Origin: Clostridium collagenovorans DSM 3089
GTDB lineage: Bacteria; Bacillota; Clostridia; Clostridiales; Clostridiaceae
Direction of reading: 5' to 3'
Length of the DNA stretch: 64,000 bases
Assembly (NCBI RefSeq): GCF_900130005.1
Contig: NZ_FQXP01000003.1
Location: 744,001 to 808,000, forward strand
Shown in pieces: positions 48,231 to 56,371 of the stretch (positions are counted from its first letter, which is position 1; every line of letters starts with the position of its first letter). The translations under genes were made by a program, and so were the position numbers. Below the pieces are notes generated by a model. That model saw only the letters and a program-made list of their open reading frames with translations, did no database searches and was not told where the DNA came from.

Positions 48231-48416
48231 ATGAAAAAACATCCAAGTTTTTTAGAACTAAGGATTAAACTACACAAGTGGGTACTTAACTTATTTTTAA
48301 AGTTAATTAATCCACGTAGTAGACTAGTAATTTGGGAAAGCCAACGTTTGGACAGGCTTATAAGTTTCTCCCAATCAAAAAAATTATACTTATATTTTCT
48401 TAACACAAAAAATTAA
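48231..48416 (+). CDS. Spo0E-like aspartyl-phosphate phosphatase (small)
   Basis: 61 residues. The sequence FLELRIKLHKWVLNL, a short loop, then WESQRLDRLISF matches the Spo0E/YisI/YnzD helical-hairpin pattern, including the S-Q-x-L-D signature (S37 to D41). Family members dephosphorylate Spo0A~P and so delay sporulation. The ATG is preceded by GAGAGGGA, and a strong terminator follows, so it is a real unit. An overlapping minus-strand frame is judged a shadow. The loop between the helices is longer and more basic than usual. Confidence 0.7.
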   Translation: MKKHPSFLELRIKLHKWVLNLFLKLINPRSRLVIWESQRLDRLISFSQSKKLYLYFLNTKN

Positions 48417-48435
48417 ATATACAATGTAAGAAATT

Positions 48436-48500
48436 AAATGAAATACAGGGGTTATATGGCATTAAAATATCTTATATGCTTTAACCCCTGTTTCATTTTT
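48436..48500 (+). terminator. Terminator of the Spo0E-like gene
   Basis: ACAGGGGTTA (about 48445-48454) pairs with TAACCCCTGT (about 48482-48491), then TTTCATTTTTTTTG, a U-rich tract on the plus strand. Confidence 0.85.
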
Positions 48501-48586
48501 TTTGTAAATGTCAATATTTATTTTTATTTATGATTATTTATGCTCTTAAAATATTAATTTATGCTCTTTAGATAATTTAATGCAAA

Positions 48587-48616
48587 ATAAAAAGAGGCCA
48601 GTATTGGTCTCTTTAA
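48587..48616 (-). terminator. Terminator of the 6S-like RNA gene
   Basis: AAAGAGGCCAGTATTGGTCTCTTT forms a compact hairpin; on the minus strand it is followed by TTTTTATTTTGC. Confidence 0.8.
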
Positions 48617-48841
48617 TTAGCTAAAATTACACCCAAAATGCCGTTAACTTATATGTTCATACCCGCCACTAAGCAGGTGGGTTCTTCGCATTTCAAGTCT
48701 GTCTACTTCAGAATCCTAAAGGATTAATAAGGAGTTTCACCTTACCGGAAGCCTGACATAATTGAAAAAGTTTAAAAGATCCCGTATAACATCTGTCGGT
48801 TGAACATTATAAGCGTTACGCACACCTCAGGAAAATTTATT
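48617..48841 (-). ncRNA. ssrS: 6S RNA candidate
   Basis: Minus-strand transcript of about 220 bases. Its 5' part reads TCCTGAGGTGTGCGTAACGC, as in bacterial 6S RNAs. The 5' segment (plus 48802-48813) pairs with the 3' segment (48648-48658), and GCGTTACGC pairs with the CCGTTAAC region, forming a closing stem. An internal hairpin ACCCACC...GGCGGGT lies near the 3' side. It has its own promoter and terminator and no coding capacity. 6S RNA binds sigma-A RNA polymerase. RNase P, tmRNA and SRP signatures are absent. Recognition is from memory of the family, without covariance scoring. Confidence 0.65.
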
Positions 48842-48847
48842 AATTAT

Positions 48848-48875
48848 ATTATATCACTTTTTTAAGTTCTTGCAA
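48848..48875 (-). promoter_or_regulatory. Sigma-A promoter of the 6S-like RNA
   Basis: Minus-strand TTGCAA (48870-48875), a 16-base spacer, then TATAAT (48848-48853) with an extended -10 TG. Predicted start near 48841, matching the RNA 5' end. Confidence 0.75.
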
Positions 48876-48906
48876 GTATATTCTTAACGCAAATTTCTTC
48901 AAATTC

Positions 48907-49305
48907 TTATATAATTTCTGAAATATATTCTTCAAGATATACTTCTTTGCCATTGCATAAAAATGCTCCTAAAAACTCTATTGAGTCATATTTTTCCTCT
49001 GATATATCCAACATAATTAATTCATAATCTAAGTCAAATTCTTCAGCACACTCTTGAATCATTTCTTCTACATCATCAATGGCCATATCACTTAAATAAG
49101 GTAAGAAATGCTCTTCATACCATTCTTCGCTCTTTTTAGGTTCTTCACATTCTTCATCAGCAAAGGCTTCTGCAGCTTCAATTTCTGAATCTTCAAGCTC
49201 TAGCTCAAATTTGAATATTATTAAATCCTTTTCAACTTTTATTTCCTTTATACATTCTAATTGGAAATCGCTTAAATATTCAATTATTTCTTTTTTATTT
49301 ATCAT
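48907..49305 (-). CDS. Acidic hypothetical protein
   Basis: 132 residues, strongly acidic (many Glu and Asp), no signal peptide or membrane segment. Segments such as ELELEDSEIEAAEAFADEECEEP and EWYEEHFLPYLSDMAIDDVEEMIQECAEEFDL suggest a compact helical protein. It is preceded by GGAGG. I do not recognise a characterised family. It sits between the 6S-like RNA and the selenoprotein gene on the opposite strand. Confidence 0.75.
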   Translation of the reverse strand: MINKKEIIEYLSDFQLECIKEIKVEKDLIIFKFELELEDSEIEAAEAFADEECEEPKKSEEWYEEHFLPYLSDMAIDDVEEMIQECAEEFDLDYELIMLDISEEKYDSIEFLGAFLCNGKEVYLEEYISEII

Positions 49306-49517
49306 TAATTTGCCTCCACTTTACATATTAATTTGCTTAAGTTTTAAGAAATACCAAAATTATCTTTGTTATTTTCTACTCATATGTAAATTACTACTTC
49401 TTAATTATACTATATATTTTACCATATTAAAAATACTTTATCTTCAAAAGTATAAGTTTTTAACATAGGTATAACTTTATATTATAATTATGTTCTTTTG
49501 AAGTAGTATATATACTA

Positions 49518-49546
49518 TTGACATAAAATAAGCATAGTATTATTAT
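49518..49546 (+). promoter_or_regulatory. Sigma-A promoter of the selenoprotein gene
   Basis: TTGACA at 49518-49523 and TATTAT at 49541-49546 with the ideal 17-base spacer; start expected near 49553, 33 bases before the ATG. Confidence 0.75.
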
Positions 49547-49550
49547 ATTG

Positions 49551-49571
49551 ATATACCCCCATGTGGTATAT
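49551..49571 (+). promoter_or_regulatory. Inverted repeat at the predicted transcription start of the selenoprotein gene
   Basis: ATATACC (49551-49557) and GGTATAT (49565-49571) are perfect inverted arms around 7 bases. Placed right at the start site, it could be an operator or a 5' RNA hairpin. AGGAGG (49572-49577) follows, 8 bases before the ATG. Confidence 0.5.
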
Positions 49572-49585
49572 AGGAGGACTGCAAT

Positions 49586-49885
49586 ATGAATATTGTTATA
49601 GAATCAAAACTAAGAAATACTCTTATAAATAAAAAAAATACCTCAATCATAATTAAATCCATAGTTCAATCTGGAGGATGATGCGGAAGTTCAAAGACTC
49701 TCAAGGTTGAGACAGTAAGTAACTTTAATAATGAAGATAATCTTTTTGATGAATTTGCAATAGAAAATTTCCATGTTTTTATAGGTAAAAATATAAAAAC
49801 TAAGGATTCAATTGAAATATATCAAAGTATAAAACTACCTATTTTAGGGCCTATAATCGGTGTTAAAGGAATTTTATCCTATTAA
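49586..49885 (+). CDS. Small selenoprotein with in-frame UGA (HesB-like / CC-Se motif family)
   Basis: 99 codons from ATG to TAA if TGA at 49679-49681 (codon 32) is read as selenocysteine. The protein begins MNIVIESKLRNTLINKKNTS and has SGG-Sec-CGSSKTLKVE at residues 29-41, a redox or metal motif with Sec32-Cys33; the C-terminal half is beta-rich. A hairpin follows: CTCA (49700-49703), loop AGGT, TGAG (49708-49711), extended by ACT/AGT below a 2-base bulge. Its loop carries a G about 24 bases after the TGA, as bacterial SECIS elements require. Promoter, AGGAGG site and terminator bracket exactly this frame. Conventional ORF finders split it. Size and motif resemble HesB/IscA-like selenoproteins; function unknown. 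Confidence 0.8.
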
Positions 49886-49890
49886 AAAGT

Positions 49891-49922
49891 AAAGGAAGTT
49901 ATTGAAATCAATAACTTCCTTT
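49891..49922. terminator. Bidirectional terminator between the selenoprotein gene and def
   Basis: AAAGGAAGTTATTGA (49891-49905) and its complement (49908-49922) form a 15-bp inverted repeat between convergent genes. Confidence 0.85.
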
Positions 49923-49926
49923 ATAT

Positions 49927-50412
49927 TTATTCTTCTTCAGATTGTATTAAATCTTTTTCTCTAAACATAGTTTTTGTTCTATCTGTATATACTACACCCT
50001 CTAAGTGATCTATTTCATGGCAAAAAATTCTTGCTAAAAATCCACTTGGTTTATATGTAACTTTTTTCCCATTTATATCTTTAGCTATTACAGTTATATT
50101 TTTAGGTCTAACTACCTCTCCTAAATATCCAGGATAGCTTAGACACCCTTCCATATCCTTAACCTTACCACTTTGAGCTACAATTTTAGGATTTATAAGT
50201 ATAATTTCCTCACTGCCATCTCTAGGGTTTATTATTACCAATTTCTTTAATATGCCTATTTGTGGAGCTGCTAATCCCACTCCTGTTCCTGCATATAGTG
50301 TATCCTTCATATCTTGTATTATGTCTAAAATCTCGCCATTTATTTCATCAATTCTTTCAGCTTTTTTATGTAAAACTGCTTGATCAAAAGTTAATATTTC
50401 TTTAATAGCCAT
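49927..50412 (-). CDS. def: Peptide deformylase
   Basis: 161 residues. Removes the formyl group from nascent N-terminal methionine. Conserved motifs are GVGLAAPQIG (residues 44-53), EGCLSYPG with metal ligand C90, and CHEIDHLEG with H132 and H136. Full length. Monocistronic here, convergent with the selenoprotein gene; the ribosome binding site is weak. Confidence 0.96.
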   Translation of the reverse strand: MAIKEILTFDQAVLHKKAERIDEINGEILDIIQDMKDTLYAGTGVGLAAPQIGILKKLVIINPRDGSEEIILINPKIVAQSGKVKDMEGCLSYPGYLGEVVRPKNITVIAKDINGKKVTYKPSGFLARIFCHEIDHLEGVVYTDRTKTMFREKDLIQSEEE

Positions 50413-50555
50413 ATATAACTTAACTCTTAGCCTTCGCTAAGAACTCCTTTCCTTTTAATTATAATTGTTACTTTGTTATTTTATCATGTTATACTTTACT
50501 ATTCAATATCTCTTAAAAGGTTGTTTTATCTGTATTTTAAAGGAATTTCAAGACG

Positions 50556-50590
50556 CAAAAGTAACCCCACATAATTATATGTGGGGTTAT
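50556..50590 (-). terminator. Terminator of the V-ATPase operon
   Basis: AACCCCACATA (50563-50573) with its complement (50578-50588); minus strand continues ACTTTTGC. GC-rich stem directly after the ntpD stop codon. Confidence 0.8.
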
Positions 50591-50596
50591 ATATCC

Positions 50597-51241
50597 TTAA
50601 GCTTGTTGTTGCTCTAACATACTCTTAACTTTCATAAGTCTAGTTAAAGCCCCTCTTTCGTTCTCATCAAGCTTCATTCTTATATATTTAATTGTTTCCT
50701 CTAATTGAGGTATAGTCATGTACTCTAATGCATTAACTCTTCTTCTTGTCTTCTCAATTTCATCTGCCATTAGTTGTGTAGATTTCTCAACCTCAGCAAG
50801 CTCAAGAAGCTTTGGAAGTATGCCATATAATTTTTCTAATGAACCATCTAATTCTGAAGATGTATTGGCAAATCCATATGGATAAATACTACCTTCATCA
50901 CCTTCTAAGGCTCTTTTAAAGGTCATAACTGGCACGTTAACACTCATAATATTCTTAGTTTCTACCTCTAAAGAGATATTTTCCTTAGGATATATTATGG
51001 CCTCTTCCAGATATTCAGAAGACATTAATGCTCTTGCCATAACAAAATCTTTAAAAGCTCCTGATAATTCACCTTCAACACTTTTTCTAAGCTCATTATT
51101 GTACTTTACCAAGTCAATAAATCTTCTCATAAGCTCATCTTGCTTATCTTTTAGAAGTTTATGTCCTCTAGTTGCAGTAACAAGTCTTTTCTTTAGCTTT
51201 GAAAGCTCCATTCTGGTAGGGTTAACATTAAGTCTAGCCAA
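50597..51241 (-). CDS. ntpD: V-type ATPase subunit D
   Basis: 214 residues, the central rotor shaft of the V1 motor. VNPTRMELSKLKKRLVTATRGHKLLKDKQDELMRRF at the N-terminus is the diagnostic subunit D helix, and a second long helix closes the protein (RRRVNALEYMTIPQLEETIKYI). Last gene of the nine-gene operon; its ATG lies 2 bp after the ntpB stop region. Confidence 0.95.
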   Translation of the reverse strand: MARLNVNPTRMELSKLKKRLVTATRGHKLLKDKQDELMRRFIDLVKYNNELRKSVEGELSGAFKDFVMARALMSSEYLEEAIIYPKENISLEVETKNIMSVNVPVMTFKRALEGDEGSIYPYGFANTSSELDGSLEKLYGILPKLLELAEVEKSTQLMADEIEKTRRRVNALEYMTIPQLEETIKYIRMKLDENERGALTRLMKVKSMLEQQQA

Positions 51242-51243
51242 TC

Positions 51244-52629
51244 CTATTCACCCTCTCTTTTACTAGGAAGGTATTTCTCTAAATATTCATCTCTAATTCT
51301 CTTAAGCTCTGTTCTAGGAAGAATATTTAATAAATCCCATCCAATACTTAACGTTTCTTCAATTGATCTATTTGCTTCAAATCCTTGAGAAACATAATTT
51401 TGCTCAAATGCTTCAGCAAATTTAGCAAAGGCCTTATCTGTATCAGATAATGCTGATTCACCTAAAATTACAGCAAGTTCTTTTGCTTCTTTACCTTGTG
51501 CATAAGCAGAGAATAATTGGTTCATAGTATCTGCATGATCTTCTCTAGTTTTACCCTTACCAATTCCCTTATCTTTAAGTCTTGATAATGAAGGAAGTAC
51601 ATCTATAGGAGGCATTATACCTTGTTTGTATAACTCTCTTGATAAAATGATTTGTCCTTCTGTTATATATCCTGTAAGGTCAGGAATTGGATGTGTTTTA
51701 TCATCCTCTGGCATTGTTAAAATAGGAATTTGAGTTATTGATCCCTCAAGTCCTTTTACTCTACCAGCTCTTTCATATAATGTAGAAAGGTCAGTGTATA
51801 GATATCCTGGATATCCTCTTCTACCTGGAACCTCTTTTCTAGCTGCTGAAACTTCACGAAGAGCTTCACAGTAGTTTGTTATGTCTGTCATTATAACTAG
51901 AACGTGCATTCCTTTTTCAAATGCTAAATATTCTGCAGTTGTAAGAGCCATTCTTGGTGTAGCTATTCTTTCTATAGCAGGGTCATTAGCAAGATTCATG
52001 AATAATACTGTTCTATCTATTGCCCCTGTTTTAGTAAAGTCATCTACGAAGAATTGAGCTTCTTCGAAAGTTATACCTATAGCTGCAAATACAACAACGA
52101 ATTTTGAATCTGAATCTTTAACCTTTGCCTGTCTTGCAATTTGTGCTGCAAGTTCAGCATGTGGAAGACCTGATCCAGAGAAAACTGGTAACTTTTGACC
52201 TCTTACTAGAGTATTAAGTCCATCAATTGCAGAAATACCTGTTTGAATAAACTCATCTGGGTAGTTTCTTGCAACTGGATTTAAAGCTTCCCCGTTTATA
52301 TCTAGTTTTTTATCTGGAATTATATTAGGACCACCATCTTTTGGTCTTCCAAGACCATCAAATACTCTTCCTAACATATCCTCTGAAACAGCTATTTCTA
52401 GAGGTCTTCCTTCAAATTTAACTTTACTTCCCTTTATATTAATACCTGCAGAACCTTCGAATAACTGAATAACAGCTTTATCTCCATTTACTTCAAGTAC
52501 TCTACCACGTCTCTTTTCGCCAGTTTGAATTTCAATTTCAACTAACTCATCAAACTTAACGCCCTCAACTTGGTCAACAATCATCAAAGGTCCTACAACT
52601 TCTCTTACTGTTCTATACTCCTTAAGCAT
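51244..52629 (-). CDS. ntpB: V-type ATPase subunit B
   Basis: 461 residues from the ATG at 52629 (MLKEYRTVREVVGPLM), which overlaps the ntpA end by 8 bp and follows AGAAGGTG. Non-catalytic nucleotide-binding subunit: the P-loop position reads SGSGLPHAELAAQIARQ and lacks the Walker A lysine, as expected for B. ALREVSAARKEVPGRRGYPGYLYTDL is conserved. Confidence 0.96.
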   Translation of the reverse strand: MLKEYRTVREVVGPLMIVDQVEGVKFDELVEIEIQTGEKRRGRVLEVNGDKAVIQLFEGSAGINIKGSKVKFEGRPLEIAVSEDMLGRVFDGLGRPKDGGPNIIPDKKLDINGEALNPVARNYPDEFIQTGISAIDGLNTLVRGQKLPVFSGSGLPHAELAAQIARQAKVKDSDSKFVVVFAAIGITFEEAQFFVDDFTKTGAIDRTVLFMNLANDPAIERIATPRMALTTAEYLAFEKGMHVLVIMTDITNYCEALREVSAARKEVPGRRGYPGYLYTDLSTLYERAGRVKGLEGSITQIPILTMPEDDKTHPIPDLTGYITEGQIILSRELYKQGIMPPIDVLPSLSRLKDKGIGKGKTREDHADTMNQLFSAYAQGKEAKELAVILGESALSDTDKAFAKFAEAFEQNYVSQGFEANRSIEETLSIGWDLLNILPRTELKRIRDEYLEKYLPSKREGE

Positions 52630-54394
52630 TGTTGACACCTTCTTCTGCAATTATTTTTTCAATATCTTCAATTAAGTCTTCATGAACTTTATCAATCTTA
52701 GATAACTCATCTTCAGAGATATATTTAGCTCTTGCTATTCTATCTCTTATACTCATGCCTAAGATTTTATCTAAATATACACCAGCTTTAAGAGCTTTTG
52801 CACCCTCTTCATTAAAGCTAAGTACTAATTTAAGCATTTTGTATTGTTTATCTAATGATGCATAAGTATCTATTTCATGGAAAGCATTTTGTTGTAAGTA
52901 GTCTTCTCTAATAGACTTAGCTACTTCTAGCTTTAATCTATCAGATTCAGATAATGCATCAATACCTACAAGTCTAACTATTTCCTGTAATTTTGATTCT
53001 TCTTGTAATAAAGCCATAGCTGTACCTGTCATTGAAGTCCAGTCTGAAGCTACATTTTCATTCATCCATTTACCTATTTTATCCATGTATAATGAATAAG
53101 AACTTAACCAGTTTATAGCTGGGAAGTGTCTTTTGTATGCAAGTTGAGAATCTAGTCCCCAGAATACTTTAACTATTCTAAGTGTAGCTTGAGTAACTGG
53201 CTCAGAAAGGTCTCCACCTGGAGGAGATACTGCACCTATAAATGTTAATGCACCTTCTCTACCATCTCCACCATTACATACAACTTTACCAGCTCTTTCA
53301 TATATATCAGCAGCTCTTGAACCAAGATAAGCTGGATATCCTTCATCTCCTGGCATCTCTTCAAGTCTTCCTGACATCTCTCTTAAAGCCTCTGCCCAAC
53401 GTGAAGTTGAGTCAGCCATCATAGCAACTGAATAACCCATATCTCTATAGTATTCAGCTATTGTTAAACCAGTATAAATAGACGCCTCTCTGGCTGCAAC
53501 TGGCATGTTAGAAGTGTTAGCTATTAACACAGTTCTCTTCATTAATGAATCCCCTGTTTGAGGGTCTTTTAACTCTGGGAACTCGTTAAGAACGTCTGTC
53601 ATTTCGTTTCCACGCTCTCCACATCCAACGTAAACAACTATTTGAGCATCTCCCCATTTTGCAAGTTGGTGTTGAACTACTGTCTTACCACTTCCGAAAG
53701 GTCCTGGAACACAAGCTGTACCACCCTTAGCTACTGGGAAGAATGTATCTATTACTCTTTGTCCTGTAATCATAGGTTCAACAGGATTTATTTTATCCTG
53801 ATATTTTCTACCTCTTCTTACTGGCCACTTTTGAAGCATTTTTATTTCTTTATTACCCTTAGCTGTTTCAATTACTGCCACAGTTTCATCTACTGTAAAT
53901 TCTCCACCTTTAATAGAAGCTATTGTACCTTCTATTCCAAATGGAACCATTATTTTATGGTTTATTACTGATGTCTCTTGAACTGTACCTATTATAGTAC
54001 CAGAAGTGACTTTATCACCCACTTGTAGTACAGGCACAAAGTCCCATTTCTTTTCTCTATTTATTGCAGGCACACTAACACCTTTAGATAAGAAGTTACC
54101 AGCCTTAGCCATATATGCATCTAGTGGTCTTTGTATACCATCAAACATAGCTTCTAATAATCCTGGACCTAGTTCAACACTTAAAGGTTCTCCAGTAGAA
54201 ACTACTGGGTCCCCAGGACCAACACCTGAAGTCTCCTCATAAACCTGAATAGATGCTCTATCATCTCTCATTTCAATGATCTCACCTATTAGGCCCTTTT
54301 CTCCAACTTTTACAACGTCAAATATATTAGCTTCATCCATGTCCTTTGCTACAACCAATGGACCTGAAACTTTTACAATTCTACCGATCTTCAA
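52622..54394 (-). CDS. ntpA: V-type ATPase catalytic subunit A
   Basis: 590 residues. Catalytic ATPase subunit with Walker A GPFGSGKTVVQHQ near residue 232, the GERGNEM motif, Walker B region YSVAMMADSTSRWAEALREMSGRLEEMPGDEGYPAYL, and the A-type non-homologous insert (residues about 115-185). It couples ATP turnover to ion pumping or synthesis. Confidence 0.97.
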   Translation of the reverse strand: MKIGRIVKVSGPLVVAKDMDEANIFDVVKVGEKGLIGEIIEMRDDRASIQVYEETSGVGPGDPVVSTGEPLSVELGPGLLEAMFDGIQRPLDAYMAKAGNFLSKGVSVPAINREKKWDFVPVLQVGDKVTSGTIIGTVQETSVINHKIMVPFGIEGTIASIKGGEFTVDETVAVIETAKGNKEIKMLQKWPVRRGRKYQDKINPVEPMITGQRVIDTFFPVAKGGTACVPGPFGSGKTVVQHQLAKWGDAQIVVYVGCGERGNEMTDVLNEFPELKDPQTGDSLMKRTVLIANTSNMPVAAREASIYTGLTIAEYYRDMGYSVAMMADSTSRWAEALREMSGRLEEMPGDEGYPAYLGSRAADIYERAGKVVCNGGDGREGALTFIGAVSPPGGDLSEPVTQATLRIVKVFWGLDSQLAYKRHFPAINWLSSYSLYMDKIGKWMNENVASDWTSMTGTAMALLQEESKLQEIVRLVGIDALSESDRLKLEVAKSIREDYLQQNAFHEIDTYASLDKQYKMLKLVLSFNEEGAKALKAGVYLDKILGMSIRDRIARAKYISEDELSKIDKVHEDLIEDIEKIIAEEGVNNA

Positions 54395-54411
54395 GTTCTC
54401 TACCTACCTTT

Positions 54412-54726
54412 CTATAAAATATTAACGCCCACTGCTTTTTCTACGTTATCACTGATTCTTTGCATTCCTATGTTCAGCGAGCCTTGATTACTTGGAATCA
54501 ATATAATGGCAGGAAGCATCTGTTTATTATATCTCTCTACAGTTTCTTCGATATTTTGTGCAATTTGCTCAGTAACAAATATTACACCATAATTATTCAT
54601 TGCTAATCTATCAATTGTCTTTTTAGCTTCATCCGCCTCTACCACAGGATAAACATCTATTCCAATTGCTTTAAAAGCTAATATAGAGTCTTTGTCTCCA
54701 ACAACACCAATCTTATACATATACAT
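54412..54726 (-). CDS. ntpF: V-type ATPase subunit F
   Basis: About 104 residues. MYKIGVVGDKDSILAFKAIG and FVTEQIA near residue 58 are typical of subunit F (NtpG in Enterococcus), a small rotor partner of D. The start is taken as the ATG at 54726, 6 bases after AAAGGG; the ATG at 54720 is possible. A longer frame to 54777 lies inside ntpC and is rejected. It overlaps the ntpC end by about 14 bp. Confidence 0.92.
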   Translation of the reverse strand: MYMYKIGVVGDKDSILAFKAIGIDVYPVVEADEAKKTIDRLAMNNYGVIFVTEQIAQNIEETVERYNKQMLPAIILIPSNQGSLNIGMQRISDNVEKAVGVNIL

Positions 54727-55714
54727 CACGCACCCTTTCTCTAATAACTTCAGGGGCAATATTATTAAGTTTACCAACCATGATAATCCTAATAATTTTT
54801 ATTTCTGTTTCCTTAGCTAAAACATATGCTATTAATGGCTCTGCACCGAAAGTTATATATTTTGCTTTCTTAATGTAATCCATTATATAGTTATCACAAA
54901 TTTTTTCTAAGGCTGTAAGTTTATTAGTGCTTATATATTCTTCTATACCAACCTTAATAATATCAAAATATTTTGTTGCACGTATCTTAGACATAAAGTT
55001 TTCTAGTGAATCATTTAATGATATAGTAAATTTATCTAAAGATATTGTTCCACCATCAATTAAGACTTCTCTTAAGAATTTAACATCCTTTTGTTGTTTT
55101 TTAACTCTTATTAAAGTTTTAATGTTAGTAAAATCTATAGTAATTTTTACATAATCAATTAAGAAATCCATTTTTGTTGTTTTAGCCATATCTAGCATAT
55201 GAGCAAACATATATCTATCAACTATTATATCTATCTGCTGTGGGTCTTTTGTATCAGCAAATATTTTGTTAACTTCTTCTATAGCCATCTTAGCCATAGG
55301 ATTTAAATCTCTTAAATCTCCACTTTGTATTGCAGACTTTAATTCATTAACATCCATATTTCCATCTGGCATTAATAAATAGTCTAAATCTTTATCCAAA
55401 GCTTTTCCTTTTAGTAAAACCTTAATATTATGATAGTCATTTCTAAGTGACATTATATCTATTATGGTTTTATCAGGAGAGATTTCATAAATAAGAGAGT
55501 AAACTCTCTTTAACTCCTTACTTAGTAACAATTCATAGTCCTCTGCTCTTTTTACATCAGACATTAAGTTAGCATACTCTGTTTCACTAAGTATTCTAAG
55601 AACCTCATCAGCAGATGCACTATCAATCATTCTTTCTATTTTCGATTTGTCAAGGAGCCTTTTTTCTAGAACTCTTAATCTAGATACAGCCTGCGTAAAT
55701 TTTAAATCTTCCAT
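54713..55714 (-). CDS. ntpC: V-type ATPase subunit C (d-type)
   Basis: 333 residues, an all-helical protein that links the central rotor to the membrane ring. AVSRLRVLEKRLLDKSKIERM at the N-terminus and EPLIAYVLAKETEIKIIRIIMVGKLN near the C-terminus are the conserved AC39/d-subunit signatures. Ribosome binding site GGAGG. Confidence 0.94.
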   Translation of the reverse strand: MEDLKFTQAVSRLRVLEKRLLDKSKIERMIDSASADEVLRILSETEYANLMSDVKRAEDYELLLSKELKRVYSLIYEISPDKTIIDIMSLRNDYHNIKVLLKGKALDKDLDYLLMPDGNMDVNELKSAIQSGDLRDLNPMAKMAIEEVNKIFADTKDPQQIDIIVDRYMFAHMLDMAKTTKMDFLIDYVKITIDFTNIKTLIRVKKQQKDVKFLREVLIDGGTISLDKFTISLNDSLENFMSKIRATKYFDIIKVGIEEYISTNKLTALEKICDNYIMDYIKKAKYITFGAEPLIAYVLAKETEIKIIRIIMVGKLNNIAPEVIRERVRDVYV

Positions 55715-55734
55715 TAGGCCACCCTCCTCAATTT

Positions 55735-56334
55735 TTAATTGAATAGAGCATTAGCTACCTCATATCCTAGCTCTTCTCTATAAGAATTCACTAGTGCTTC
55801 AAAAGTATAGTTTAATTCTATACCATTTTTAATCACAATGAACCCTGGTTTTATATTTCTCTCTTCACTAGCTAAAGTTAATTTTCCAACCTTATCTAGT
55901 TTGTTTAATTCATCATTAACTGATTTTAAGAACTTATCATCAACTGCTTTTTTAAAATTATCTGAAACAACTATAAGTTCATCTCCTGATAAGTTAGCAC
56001 TTAATAAAGATGCCTTCATGAACTCTAAAAATTCTTTATCATCCATAGCATTTAATTTCTCTATGCTTTTTTCAAAAACATCACTGATCATTTCTTGCTT
56101 TGCAGTTAATTTATCATTTCTAACTTTTAAATGAGCACTAGATATAATTCTTTCTTTTTTTCTAAGTCCTTCTTCTTTGCTTTTTTCAATCATTTGAGCT
56201 TTGATTTTTTCAGCTTCAGAAACCTTCTTAGAGATTATATCTGTCTCTGCTTTTTTAGCTTCTTCAATTATGGATTTTGCTCTTAATTGAGCATCATCCA
56301 TAATTTTATTAGTTAAATTATTTATATTTGACAT
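55735..56334 (-). CDS. ntpE: V-type ATPase subunit E
   Basis: 199 residues. The first 75 residues form a charged coiled-coil (KIMDDAQLRAKSIIEEAKKAETDI), and the rest is a globular cap (GELIVVSDNF-like region and GFIVIKNGIELNYTFEALV). It forms the peripheral stalk with the H/G subunit. Located between ntpK and ntpC. Confidence 0.92.
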   Translation of the reverse strand: MSNINNLTNKIMDDAQLRAKSIIEEAKKAETDIISKKVSEAEKIKAQMIEKSKEEGLRKKERIISSAHLKVRNDKLTAKQEMISDVFEKSIEKLNAMDDKEFLEFMKASLLSANLSGDELIVVSDNFKKAVDDKFLKSVNDELNKLDKVGKLTLASEERNIKPGFIVIKNGIELNYTFEALVNSYREELGYEVANALFN

Positions 56335-56371
56335 GACTTCACATCCCTTAAATTAGAGTTATACCATCAAA

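Noticed and set aside
48215..48406. Minus-strand ORF of 63 codons
   Set aside because: Antisense to the Spo0E-like gene, which has the better ribosome binding site and motif.
48617..48841. RNase P RNA, tmRNA or SRP RNA
   Set aside because: None of their hallmark motifs is present in the transcript; the 6S motif and end pairing fit better.
49586..49885. Pseudogene with a nonsense mutation
   Set aside because: The TGA sits exactly in a Sec/Cys motif, the remaining frame is intact, and a SECIS-like hairpin follows, so selenocysteine is the better reading.
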